DNA of 39,737 nt. It comes from Streptomyces albus subsp. chlorinus (GTDB lineage: Bacteria; Actinomycetota; Actinomycetes; Streptomycetales; Streptomycetaceae). The DNA is taken from NCBI RefSeq assembly GCF_013302895.1, contig NZ_VJOK01000001.1:4688103-4727839 (forward strand), read 5' to 3'. Both the position numbers and the translations under genes were made by a program. Positions 10,055 through 18,904 of the stretch are shown piece by piece. The notes under the pieces are model-generated. The model did no database searches. It saw only the letters and a list, made by a program, of their open reading frames with translations, and had not been told where the DNA came from. Positions within the stretch are counted from its first letter, which is position 1. Every line of letters begins with the position of its first letter.

Positions 10055-10449
10055 GGCCGGCCACGCGGCGGCGCGTCCGCGCGGTGCCCGTGTCCCTCCG
10101 GTGCCCCCGGATCCCCCGCGGGCCGCGCGCATGTGACGGGACGTGGCCCCGGTCCTCTGCGCGGAGGACCGGGGCCACCGTCGTGCCAGGAGCGTGTGCG
10201 CGCACACGGACGGGTGGTCCGTGGACGGTTGGCGTCCGGACGGGCTGGCAGACTAGGGGGGATGCGCGGACAAAGGGTGTGCGCGGGTGTGGGTCCCGGC
10301 CCGTAACGCTCCCGTGTGCCCCCGCTGCCGAAGCCGTCGTCCTGGCTGCCTGTATCCCCTGGGGAGCCGCAGGGGGTGCCCGGGGCCGCGGCGCGCACGC
10401 GGGGGAAGGGAAGGCGAAAGCGCGAGAGTCGGGGGACGAGGGGGAGGCC
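10055..10449. other. Intergenic region between the DUF3017 and HTH/DUF2690 genes
   Basis: 395 bp without a credible gene. It contains the terminator hairpin at 10144-10177, a 16-bp perfect palindrome CGTGTGCGCGCACACG at 10193-10208, and a weak promoter candidate (TTGGCG 10229-10234, 16-bp spacer, GACTAG 10251-10256). The last 190 bp before the next start is probably its leader. Confidence 0.65.
10144..10177 (+). terminator. Hairpin terminator after the folD-DUF3017 unit
   Basis: A perfect 14-bp stem, TGGCCCCGGTCCTC (10144-10157) with its complement at 10164-10177, and a six-base loop TGCGCG. It lies 90 bp downstream of the DUF3017 stop. Confidence 0.8.
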
Positions 10450-11796
10450 ATGCCTCGGTGGAGGGCGCTACCGGAGGATCTGGATCCGCAGATCCGGGAG
10501 TTCGCGAGCCAGCTGCGGCGGCTCGTCGACCGCAGCGGACTGAGCGTCGCCGCCATCGCCGACCGCACCGGCTACAGCAAGTCGTCCTGGGAGCGCTATC
10601 TCAACGGCCGCCTGCTGCCGCCGCGCGGCGCCACCCAGGCCCTCGCCGAGGTGACCGGCACGGACGTGCGCCACCTGGGCACCATGTGGGAGCTGGCCGA
10701 ACGGGCGTGGAGCCGCGCGGAGATGCGGCACGACACCACCCTGGAGGCCATCAGCATCGCGCAGGCGCGGGCCGCGCTGAACGCGCCGGAGGAGGAGCCG
10801 GAGAAGGGCCGCCGCCGGCGCAAGAGCAGGAGCGCGCCCGCACCCGGCCGCGGAAGCGAGCCGGACAGCGCCCCGCGCAGTCCCGGCCCTGGCCTTGGCC
10901 ATGGCCCCGGTCACGGCCCCGGTGACGGTGACGGGCAGGACCTCGCTCCCGGCCATGGCCGCGGCTACGGGCAGGACCTGGCTCCCGGCCCCGGCCCGGG
11001 GCACGGCCCGGGGCACGGTTGCGGTCAGGCCCGGGACGGGGGCCAGGACCAGGACCGGGAGACGGCCGTCCTGCGCAAGGACGCCATCCGTGCGGCGGGC
11101 GCCGCCGGTATCGGCGTGCGGGGAGGGGAAGCGACCGCGTGGGGCGGGCCCGGCGCGGTCCGGGCCCCGGACGCCACCGGGGTGCACGGAGTCCGGAACG
11201 CGCCGGACGGCGCCTCTTCGGCCCCGTACCCCGCCGGACGTCCCGGCGCCACCGGCACGCCCCGGAGCGGCGAGCCGCGCCGGGCACGCGGGGGCGGGCG
11301 GCGCAAGGGCACCGTGGTGCTGGCGGCGCTCGTCGGTGTCCTCGTGCTCGTCGCCGGAGCGGTGCTCTTCCTCGACCTGGGAAGCGGCGAGGACGGCAAG
11401 GCGGCCGGCCCGAAGCCCTCGCCCACGGCGACGTCGCGCGACCTGCCCGCGGGAGTCAAGTGCGTGGGCGACGACTGCTCCGGTGAGGACCCCGAGGCCA
11501 TGGGCTGCGGCGGCCGGCACGCGGCGACCGTCAGCTCCGCGCGGGTGGGCACCGGCCTGGTGGAGGTCCGCTACAGCGAGGTCTGCGCGGCGTCATGGGC
11601 GCGGATCAGCGGGGCGGCGCGCGACGACGTGCTGCGCATCACCGCGCCCGGCGGCCAGGCCGAGAGCGACACGGTGACGCGCACCGACGCGTACACCGAG
11701 ATGGTCTCGGTGCGGGGCGCCGACGACGCCCGCGCCTGCGCGACCCTGGCCGCCGGCGGCAAGGGCTGCACCACTCCGGGGAAGACGGTGCGGTGA
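10450..11796 (+). CDS. Membrane-anchored HTH protein with DUF2690 domain
   Basis: A 448-residue protein. The ATG at 10450 follows GGGGGAGGCC. Residues about 15-80 are an XRE-like helix-turn-helix (LRRLVDRSGLSVAAIADRTG, KSSWERYLNGRLLPPRGAT). A long disordered Gly/Pro/His/Gln linker follows, with repeated GHGPGHGPG and GQDLAPG units. A single membrane helix sits at about 287-309 (TVVLAALVGVLVLVAGAVLF). The C-terminal ~110 residues match the DUF2690 pattern (CVGDDCSGEDPEAMGCGG, with further Cys), probably outside the cell. The layout suggests a cytoplasmic DNA-binding or scaffold domain tied to an extracytoplasmic sensor. It stands between folD and mdh. Confidence 0.82.
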   Translation: MPRWRALPEDLDPQIREFASQLRRLVDRSGLSVAAIADRTGYSKSSWERYLNGRLLPPRGATQALAEVTGTDVRHLGTMWELAERAWSRAEMRHDTTLEAISIAQARAALNAPEEEPEKGRRRRKSRSAPAPGRGSEPDSAPRSPGPGLGHGPGHGPGDGDGQDLAPGHGRGYGQDLAPGPGPGHGPGHGCGQARDGGQDQDRETAVLRKDAIRAAGAAGIGVRGGEATAWGGPGAVRAPDATGVHGVRNAPDGASSAPYPAGRPGATGTPRSGEPRRARGGGRRKGTVVLAALVGVLVLVAGAVLFLDLGSGEDGKAAGPKPSPTATSRDLPAGVKCVGDDCSGEDPEAMGCGGRHAATVSSARVGTGLVEVRYSEVCAASWARISGAARDDVLRITAPGGQAESDTVTRTDAYTEMVSVRGADDARACATLAAGGKGCTTPGKTVR

Positions 11797-11915
11797 GCCG
11801 GGTGCGCGGTGAGCGAGCCCCCTGTGCGGGCGGGTGGCTCCCGGTGTCGCTCCCGGTGCCTGTTGGGCCGACCCGGGGGTGCGGCGGGCACGCGGTCGGA
11901 TAGCCTGGCCGTCGG

Positions 11916-12970
<1,055 letters not shown>

Positions 12971-12993
12971 GCCGCCGCCCTGCCTCTTCGCCC

Positions 12994-13038
12994 CGAGGGC
13001 CCGTACGGAACGCGAACGGCGTTCCGTACGGGCCCTCG
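12994..13038. terminator. Long hairpin terminator between mdh and the MFS gene
   Basis: A perfect 20-bp stem (12994-13013 with 13019-13038, left arm CGAGGGCCCGTACGGAACGC) and a five-base loop GAACG. It sits between convergent genes and can act in both directions. Confidence 0.9.
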
Positions 13039-13049
13039 GCCGTTCGGCC

Positions 13050-14270
13050 TCACCGGGACGCGGGTTCGCCGCCTGCGGCCTCCCGTTCCGGCGGGGCGGC
13101 CGTGCGGGGGCGGTCGGCTGGCCCGAGACCCGGCGCCAGCCCGCACGTCACCGCGAGGGACAGCCCGGCGACGAGGGACATGGCGGTAGCGGGAGAGGTC
13201 CGCTCGGCGACGGCACCGGCGAGCGTGGCACCCACACCCTGCATGGCCAGCATCCCGGACGAGTGCAGTCCCAGCGCGTGGCCGCTCAGCTCCTGCGGGG
13301 TCAGTGCCAACAGCCGCTCCTGAAGCAGCAGACTGGCGGCGAACCCGGCTGTCGCCAGCGTCACCGACGCCGCCGCCCACGGCAGGGGCGGGCGCAGTGC
13401 GAACAGGAGGAAGGGACCGGCCAGCAGGACGAGCAGCGGTACGGGGAGCCGGCCGCGCCACCGAGGGGGGAGGAACCGGCCTGTGACGGTGTCCCCGGCC
13501 AGCATGCCCACCGCACCGCAGGCGAAGAGGAGTCCGGCGTCCTGGGGGGCGTACGGGACGTAGAGGGATTCGCAGCCGACGACCAGCCCGTTCGGCACCC
13601 ACAGCGCGAGGTACACGCAGCGGCGTGGACGGGAGGACCACAGCAGGGAGTTGGTCCGCCAGGTCTCGGCCACGGAGGCCCGTCCCCGGGCGCGGGGCGG
13701 CCGGCGTCCCAGGCCCAGCCGGGCGACGACGGCGCCCGCCAGATACAGCGCGGCCCCGGTGAGCAGCGTGCCGCGTGGTGAGAGGGCCGTGACGAGGAGG
13801 CCACCGAGCCCGTAGCCGCAGATCTGCATGATGCCGGTGGACATGTTGAGCACCGAACGGCCCAGCAGATAGCCGTCCTCGTCGAGGATCTCGTGGAGGA
13901 GTCCCAGGCGGACCCCGCCGCCCAGCGACGCCAGTACACCCAGCACCAGCAGGAGGAGAAAGGCGGCCGTGACCGGCAGCCCGGGGACGGCCTGCACGGC
14001 GGTGCCCAGGGCGAACGCCAGCAGCAGCGTGCTCGTCGTGGCGCGGGGCGGGAGCCGGTCGGCGGCGGACAGCAGGGTGGTCGCGCCCACGAGCTGTGCC
14101 AGCGCGGGGCCGAACATGGCCAGGGAGGACAACAGCGGGGAGCCGGTGGCGGTGTAGATGAGCGTGCCCAGCGCCAGTCCGCTGACCGTCTGCCCGGCCA
14201 CCTGAAGGGTGCTGGTCAGAAAGAGAGGGGTGAACTCGGGCGCGCGGAAGAGTTCGCGATAGGTGCGCAT
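13050..14270 (-). CDS. MFS-type exporter
   Basis: A 406-residue major-facilitator protein with 12 predicted membrane segments. It starts MRTYRELFRAPEFTPLFLTS, the usual amphipathic opening of exporters of this class. A central basic loop (GRRPPRARGRASVAETWRTN) separates two six-helix halves; LHEILDEDGYLLGRSVLNMSTG lies in the first half. The substrate cannot be read from sequence; a drug or metabolite exporter is likely. The bases before the ATG are CTCCCTCCC, so there is no Shine-Dalgarno sequence at this start. It is divergent from an ArsR-type gene, and a palindrome 40-60 bp upstream may be that regulator's operator. Confidence 0.85.
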   Translation of the reverse strand: MRTYRELFRAPEFTPLFLTSTLQVAGQTVSGLALGTLIYTATGSPLLSSLAMFGPALAQLVGATTLLSAADRLPPRATTSTLLLAFALGTAVQAVPGLPVTAAFLLLLVLGVLASLGGGVRLGLLHEILDEDGYLLGRSVLNMSTGIMQICGYGLGGLLVTALSPRGTLLTGAALYLAGAVVARLGLGRRPPRARGRASVAETWRTNSLLWSSRPRRCVYLALWVPNGLVVGCESLYVPYAPQDAGLLFACGAVGMLAGDTVTGRFLPPRWRGRLPVPLLVLLAGPFLLFALRPPLPWAAASVTLATAGFAASLLLQERLLALTPQELSGHALGLHSSGMLAMQGVGATLAGAVAERTSPATAMSLVAGLSLAVTCGLAPGLGPADRPRTAAPPEREAAGGEPASR

Positions 14271-14597
14271 GGGAGGGAGTCTCGGACTGGTGGAACCGGA
14301 CGGTTACTGTTTCGCGCGAGAGCGAAACAACGCACCACCGCGGCACCGATGAGGGCGCCGGGCGCCCGGCGCCCTCATGGGGACGGTGAGCTGCCGTGAG
14401 AGGAGGGCGGCGTCGGCGGTCGGCGCCGGTGACGAGGTCGGCACGGGCGCGGGGACGGCTGCCGGCACGGGCGGCGGACGGGCCTCGGCACGGGTGTCGG
14501 CACGGGTGTCGGCGCTGGTGGCGGCCTTGGTGGCGGAGTCGGCGCCGGTGTCGGCGGGAACGGGCCGTCGCCGGTGCGGAGCGGGCTGGGCACGGGG
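14271..14597. other. Divergent intergenic region with two palindromes
   Basis: 327 bp between the MFS and ArsR genes. GTTTCGC (14309-14315) and GCGAAAC (14322-14328) form a 7-bp inverted repeat with a 6-bp gap, a good operator candidate. A near-continuous palindrome at 14349-14378 (14-bp arms, two-base centre, core GGGCGCCGGGCGCCC) could extrude as a hairpin. From about 14430 to 14575 the sequence is a degenerate run of GGTGTCGGCACGG-like units with no credible gene. Confidence 0.7.
14309..14328. promoter_or_regulatory. Candidate ArsR operator
   Basis: Inverted repeat GTTTCGC-N6-GCGAAAC, 39 bp upstream of the MFS start and on the regulator side of it. Size and position fit a dimeric winged-helix repressor site. 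The assignment to the neighbouring ArsR-type gene is inferred. Confidence 0.5.
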
Positions 14598-15668
14598 GTG
14601 ACGGGTGTGGGGTGGTGGCAGGTCAGCGCCGATGTGCTGGCGGGGAGCCGGTTCGTGGTCTCGCCCCTCGCGGAGACGGTCGCGGCCCTGAAGCTCCTGG
14701 AACGGGGCAGCCCCGCGCACCCCGGGGAGCGGGCCTGGCTCGACGCCCATCTGCGCGCCTACCGCGCACGCCAGTCGGCCGACCCGGTCACCGCGGCGCT
14801 GATCCGCGCCGCGCTGGGGCGCACCTGGAACGCCGACTTCCTCACCCCGACCCCCGAGCCGGGCGAACTCCCCCTCGGCGAGGTGCCGTTCGAGGAGGAG
14901 GTGGCGCGGGTGCGGGAGGCCCCGCCGGAGGCGGCCCGCGCCGATCTGCTCGTCTCCCTCGGCACGGACGGACCGCTGCCGGTGGCCCTGCGCCGGGACG
15001 ACCTGCCGCAGCGAACGGCCGACGTCCTCGCCTGGGTCTGGTACGAGACGGTACGGCCGTCGTGGTCCCGGCGCCGCCGCGTCCTGGAGGCCGATGTGGT
15101 GGGCCGCACCGCCCAGTTGAGCCGGGGCGGCTGGGCGGCGGCGCTGGACGACATGCGGCCGGGGATGCGGTGGCTCGGCGGGAGCAGGCTGCAGATCAAC
15201 GCGCGGGACTACCCGCCCCGCGATCTGGCGGGTGCCCGGCTGATGTTCGTCCCCGTGACGCCGCGGGCCGGGTGGGTCTCATGGGAGGAGGCTCCGGGGC
15301 GTCCCCGGGAGGGGACTGCCCGCTCCTCGCCGGGGGACCGGCCCCGCTACGCGGTGGTGTACCCGTGCTCCGGCGCCCTCGCCGACAGGGGGAGCGCCCC
15401 CGTCCCCGAGGCGCTGGGCGTGCTGCTGGGGCATGCGCGGGCCACGGTGCTGATACTGCTGGAGACCCCCAAGAGCACCACTCAGCTGGTCGGCTTGACG
15501 GGCCAGGCCCTGGGCTCGGTGGGCCGCCATCTTCGGGTCCTGCGGGACGCCCGGCTGGTGGAGCGGCGCCGGGCGGGGCGGTCCGTGCTCTACTACCGCA
15601 CGCCCGCGGGCGACGGCCTGGTACGGGCCCAGGACGCCCGGCCGGACCGGCGCCCTTCCGGGGCGTAG
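14598..15668 (+). CDS. ArsR-type regulator with N-terminal DUF5937-like domain
   Basis: A 356-residue protein from the GTG at 14598; GTG codons at 14574 and 14607 are alternatives and no ribosome site decides. The N-terminal ~240 residues (VSADVLAGSRFVVSPLAETVAALKLL, LRAYRARQSADPVTAALIR) look like the DUF5937-type domain found in large actinobacterial ArsR proteins. The C-terminus is a winged helix (ARATVLILLETPKSTTQLVGLTG, GSVGRHLRVLRDARLVERRR, SVLYYRT). No metal-binding Cys pair is visible in the recognition region, so the signal is probably not a metal. It probably controls the divergent MFS exporter. Confidence 0.8.
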   Translation: MTGVGWWQVSADVLAGSRFVVSPLAETVAALKLLERGSPAHPGERAWLDAHLRAYRARQSADPVTAALIRAALGRTWNADFLTPTPEPGELPLGEVPFEEEVARVREAPPEAARADLLVSLGTDGPLPVALRRDDLPQRTADVLAWVWYETVRPSWSRRRRVLEADVVGRTAQLSRGGWAAALDDMRPGMRWLGGSRLQINARDYPPRDLAGARLMFVPVTPRAGWVSWEEAPGRPREGTARSSPGDRPRYAVVYPCSGALADRGSAPVPEALGVLLGHARATVLILLETPKSTTQLVGLTGQALGSVGRHLRVLRDARLVERRRAGRSVLYYRTPAGDGLVRAQDARPDRRPSGA

Positions 15669-15675
15669 CCGCGCG

Positions 15676-15767
15676 GCGCCGGCCTCGGATGTCCCGGACC
15701 GGCGGCGGGGCGGCGCACCCCGCGCCGGCCTCGGATGTCCCGGACCGGCGGCGGGGCGGCGCACCCC
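15676..15767. repeat. 46-bp tandem duplication
   Basis: Two exact 46-bp copies (15676-15721 and 15722-15767), starting just after the ArsR stop codon. The unit is not a multiple of three and contains GGATGTCCCGGACC. Confidence 0.9.
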
Positions 15768-15821
15768 GCGACGGTGCCGGGGTTACGCCGCCCTGGGGCC
15801 GGTCCGGGACGGGGAGGCTCG

Positions 15822-15912
15822 GCCGGGAGCCGGGAGCCGGGAGCCGGGAGCCGGGAGCCGGGAGCCGGGAGCCGGGAGCCGGGAGCCGGGAGCCGGGAGC
15901 CGGGAGCCGGGA
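15822..15912 (+). repeat. (GCCGGGA)13 heptamer array, potential G-quadruplex
   Basis: Thirteen exact GCCGGGA units without interruption. On the plus strand this gives runs of GGG separated by AGCC, which fits the G3-N4 G-quadruplex pattern many times over. It lies between two convergent genes. Confidence 0.95.
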
Positions 15913-15976
15913 GCCCCGGGCCGGGGCCGGGGGCTCGGGCTGGAGCCCGGGCCGGAGGCTGTCGGCCCGGGGGTGC

Positions 15977-16768
15977 CTACTCCGGGTCGCGGTTGAAGGC
16001 GGCCCGCGACCAGAGGTAGCCGAGGACGGTCAGGGCCAGGCACCAGCCGAGGGCGAGCCAGGCGTTGTTGCCGATCCCGGTGCCGAGCAGCAGACCGCGG
16101 AGGGTCTCGATGGCGGGGGTGAAGGGCTGGTACTCGGCGATCGGCTGGAACCAGCCCGGCATCGTGCCGAGGGGGACGAAGGTGCTGGAGACCAGGGGGA
16201 GGAAGATCAGCGGCATCGCGTTGTTGCTGGCGGCCTCGGCGTTGGGGCTGACCAGACCCATGCCGACGGCGATCCAGGTGAGGGCGAGGGAGAAGAGGGC
16301 CAGCAGTCCGAGTGCGGCCAGCCATTCCAGGGCGGTGGCGTCGGTGGGGCGGAAGCCGATGGCGACGGCGACGGCGCCGACGAGGACGACGCTGAGCACG
16401 CACTGCAGGACGCTGCCGAGGACGTGTCCGATGAGGATGGAGCCGCGGTGGATGGCCATGGTGCGGAAGCGGGCGATGATGCCCTCGGACATGTCGGTGG
16501 CGACGGAGACGGCGCTGCCGATGGTGGTGCTGCCGATGGTCATCAGCAGCAGGCCGGGGACGAGGTAGGCGGTGTAGGCGTCGCGGTCGGCGCCGCCGCT
16601 GCCGATGCCCGCGCTCATCACGTCACCGAAGATGTAGACGAACAGGAGCAGCATCATGAGGGGCGTGAGCAGGAGGTTGAGCGTCAGGGAGGGGTAGCGC
16701 CGCGCGTGGAGGAGGTTGCGGCGCAGCATGGTGGCGGAGTCGCGGGCGGTGAGGGCGAGGGCGCTCAT
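15977..16768 (-). CDS. ABC-2 type exporter permease (DrrB-like)
   Basis: A 263-residue permease with six predicted membrane segments. The ATG at 16768 overlaps the stop of the ATPase gene as ATGA, which fixes the start. It opens MSALALTARDSATMLRRNLLHARRYPSLTLNLLLTPLM. The ABC-2 features are VPGLLLMTIGSTTIGSAVSVATDMSEGIIARFRTM and the late PLVSSTFVPLGTMPGWFQPIAEYQPFTP. This is the membrane half of a daunorubicin-resistance-type exporter; the substrate is unknown. Confidence 0.92.
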   Translation of the reverse strand: MSALALTARDSATMLRRNLLHARRYPSLTLNLLLTPLMMLLLFVYIFGDVMSAGIGSGGADRDAYTAYLVPGLLLMTIGSTTIGSAVSVATDMSEGIIARFRTMAIHRGSILIGHVLGSVLQCVLSVVLVGAVAVAIGFRPTDATALEWLAALGLLALFSLALTWIAVGMGLVSPNAEAASNNAMPLIFLPLVSSTFVPLGTMPGWFQPIAEYQPFTPAIETLRGLLLGTGIGNNAWLALGWCLALTVLGYLWSRAAFNRDPE

Positions 16769-17796
16769 CGGAGGTTCTCCTCGGGCTGGTCGGTCCGGCC
16801 GGGGTGACCGGTCTGGTGGGGGACGTCGGCCGGGCCGGTGAGGGCGAAGAAGACGTCGTCGAGGTCGGGGGTGTGGATGGTCAGTTCGTCGGCTTCGATG
16901 GCGGCGGAGTCGAGCCAGTCGAGGAGGGAGCGCAGTTCGCGCTGGCTGCCGTCGCTGGGGAGGTGCAGGGTGAGTGCTTCGTCGTCGCGGGTGGCTTCGC
17001 GCAGGGTGGCGGTGGCGGTCCGGTAGGCGGCGGGGTCGGTGAAGCGGAGGCGGACGTGGCCGCCGGGGATGAGGCGCTTGAGTTCGTCGGCGGTGCCTTC
17101 GGCGGCGAGTTTCCCGTTGTGGAGGACGGCGATGCGGTCGGCGAGTTCGTCGGCTTCCTCGAGGTACTGGGTGGTGAGGAAGACGGTGACGCCGTCGGCG
17201 ACGAGGTGGCGGATGATCTGCCACATGCGGTGGCGGGAGCGGGGGTCGAGACCGGTGGTGGGTTCGTCGAGGAAGATGATCCGGGGGTTGCCGACCAGGG
17301 TCATGGCGATGTCGAGGCGGCGCTTCATGCCGCCGGAGTAGGTGGAGGCGGGCTTCCTGGCGGCGTCGGTGAGGTCGAAGCGCTCCAGGAGTTCGGCGGT
17401 GACGCGGCGTCCTTCGCGCCGGGGGAGGTGGTGGAGGTCGGCCATCAGGAGCATGTTCTCCTCGCCGGTGATCAGGCCGTCGATGGCGGAGAACTGGCCG
17501 GTGACACCGATCGCGGCGCGCACGGCCTGCGGATCGGCGGCCAGATCGTGACCGGCCACCCGGGCCTGCCCCCCGTCGGCGGAGATGAGGGTGGACAGGA
17601 TCTTGACGGCGGTGGTCTTGCCGGCCCCGTTGGGACCGAGCAGGGCGAAGACGGAGCCGGCCGGGATGTGCAGGTCGATGCCGTCCAGGACGGTCTTGTC
17701 GCCGTAGGACTTGCGCAGGGCGGTGGCGGAGACTGCGGCCGGTGACGGGTGGCCGCCCTCGCGGCGGCTGGTCGTGGGCATGACAGATGAAGGCAT
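16765..17796 (-). CDS. ABC exporter ATPase (DrrA-like)
   Basis: A 343-residue ATPase. The ATG at 17796 has GGAGGG a few bases upstream. Walker A is LLGPNGAGKTT, the Q-loop GVTGQFSAIDGLITGEEN, the signature YSGGMKRRLDIAMTLV, Walker B IIFLDEPTTGLDPRSR, and the switch His position reads LTTQYLEEADELADRIAVL, with Gln in place of the usual His as in other DrrA proteins. The C-terminal ~90 residues (LDWLDSAAIEADELTIHTPDLDDVFFALTG) are the DrrA-type extension. It is translationally coupled to the permease. Confidence 0.94.
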   Translation of the reverse strand: MPSSVMPTTSRREGGHPSPAAVSATALRKSYGDKTVLDGIDLHIPAGSVFALLGPNGAGKTTAVKILSTLISADGGQARVAGHDLAADPQAVRAAIGVTGQFSAIDGLITGEENMLLMADLHHLPRREGRRVTAELLERFDLTDAARKPASTYSGGMKRRLDIAMTLVGNPRIIFLDEPTTGLDPRSRHRMWQIIRHLVADGVTVFLTTQYLEEADELADRIAVLHNGKLAAEGTADELKRLIPGGHVRLRFTDPAAYRTATATLREATRDDEALTLHLPSDGSQRELRSLLDWLDSAAIEADELTIHTPDLDDVFFALTGPADVPHQTGHPGRTDQPEENLR

Positions 17797-17810
17797 GGAG
17801 CCCTCCGATC

Positions 17811-17935
17811 GAAGGCTGAGGTGAAGGGTGAAGGGTGAAGGGGTGAAGAGGCGAGGGGAGGACGGGGCGAGGAGGCGACGGGCGAGGGGAGGACGGGCCG
17901 AAGAGGCGACGGGGCGAGGAGGTGCGGAGGCGGCG
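17811..17935. repeat. Polypurine tract with GTGAAGG and GAGGCGA repeats
   Basis: About 125 bases on the plus strand are nearly all A and G, built from TGAAGGG units and then GAGGCGAGGGGAGGACGGG-like units repeated twice. It lies between the DUF4097 gene and the downstream ATPase gene, so the transcript carries a polypyrimidine leader. Confidence 0.75.
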
Positions 17936-17952
17936 CCGGTCGCGGCGGGCGC

Positions 17953-18795
17953 TCAGATCTTGGCGCGGTGCACGTCGATGCTGCCGTGCCGGGTGCGGGC
18001 GCGGATCGTGACGGTGTCCTCGCTCTCCTGGGGCGTCTCGGACGCGGTGAGCGTGTTGCGCACCTGGCCGGAGCCCGAGTGGACGTCGAGCCAGGCGGCC
18101 GTGCCCTCGCGGACGCCGACGTCGATGGCACCGTAGGAGGTCTCCAACTGGACGCTGCCCGAGGCCACTTCGTCCACGCGCAGGGTGCCGTGCGCGGTGG
18201 TGGCGGTGACCGAGTCCTCGGCGCGCCGGATGTCGATGTCGCCGTTGGCGCCGTTCACCCGCAGCTCGCCGGTCGCGGCGCCGACGGTCGTGCTGCCGTG
18301 CGAGTTCTTCAGGACGGCGGGGCCGCCGAGGAGTCCGGCGCGCAGGCTGCCGGAGCTGGTGGTGATCTCGGCCGTGCCCTCGACCCGGTCCACGGTGATC
18401 GAGCCGTGCGACGCCTTCAGCTGGAGCGGGCCGGTCGTGTCGAGGCGGACGTCCCCGGTCGAGATCCTCACGCGGACCTCGCCGAGCCGGCCCACGCCGT
18501 GCAGCTGGGTCCAGGCGCCGGTCACCTCGGCGTGCGAGCCCGCGGGAAGTTCGACCGCCACATCCACGGTGCCGATGCGGCCGAACAGTCCGGACTTGGG
18601 GGTCCTGACCGTCAGCACGCCGTTCACGCAGGTGACCTCGGTCTGCTCGGCCGTCCGTACGTCCAGGTCCTTCTTCGGGTCGCGGGGGCGCACCTCGACG
18701 ACGGTGTCGCGGCGGTCGCCCGCGGTGAGCTGGAGGGATCCGGCCTCCACGTGCGCCGTGGCCGAGATCGGGGCGGGAGTGTCGAAAGCAGGCAT
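17953..18795 (-). CDS. DUF4097 beta-strand repeat protein
   Basis: A 280-residue protein made almost wholly of short beta-strand repeats, such as LQLKASHGSITVDRVEGTAEI and VLKNSHGSTTVGAATGEL, the stacked pattern of DUF4097 (DUF4098/bactofilin-like right-handed helix). There is no signal peptide or membrane segment, so it is probably cytoplasmic. It sits between an RHH regulator and a DrrAB-type exporter, all on the minus strand. This order recurs in Streptomyces as far as I remember. Its function is unknown; a structural or sensor role for the exporter is only a guess. Confidence 0.88.
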   Translation of the reverse strand: MPAFDTPAPISATAHVEAGSLQLTAGDRRDTVVEVRPRDPKKDLDVRTAEQTEVTCVNGVLTVRTPKSGLFGRIGTVDVAVELPAGSHAEVTGAWTQLHGVGRLGEVRVRISTGDVRLDTTGPLQLKASHGSITVDRVEGTAEITTSSGSLRAGLLGGPAVLKNSHGSTTVGAATGELRVNGANGDIDIRRAEDSVTATTAHGTLRVDEVASGSVQLETSYGAIDVGVREGTAAWLDVHSGSGQVRNTLTASETPQESEDTVTIRARTRHGSIDVHRAKI

Positions 18796-18904
18796 GGCTG
18801 TGCCGTCCTCATGGGTCTTCGGGACGTCCCCGCTGGTGGGACGTGGTGTGGGTGGAGTGGTGCGGTGGAAGCGGTGCGGGTGGTGCGGCGCGGGCGGGGC
18901 GCGG

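Larger units (their letters stand above)
15669..15976. other. Repeat-filled convergent intergenic region
   Basis: 308 bp between the ArsR gene and the convergent ABC permease. It holds a 46-bp tandem duplication and a 13-copy heptamer array, described separately, then a GC-rich stretch. No gene is supported. Confidence 0.8.

Noticed and set aside
15822..15912. Reading the heptamer array as a CRISPR or protein repeat
   Set aside because: There are no spacers, no cas genes, and no gene covers it; it is a pure tandem repeat.
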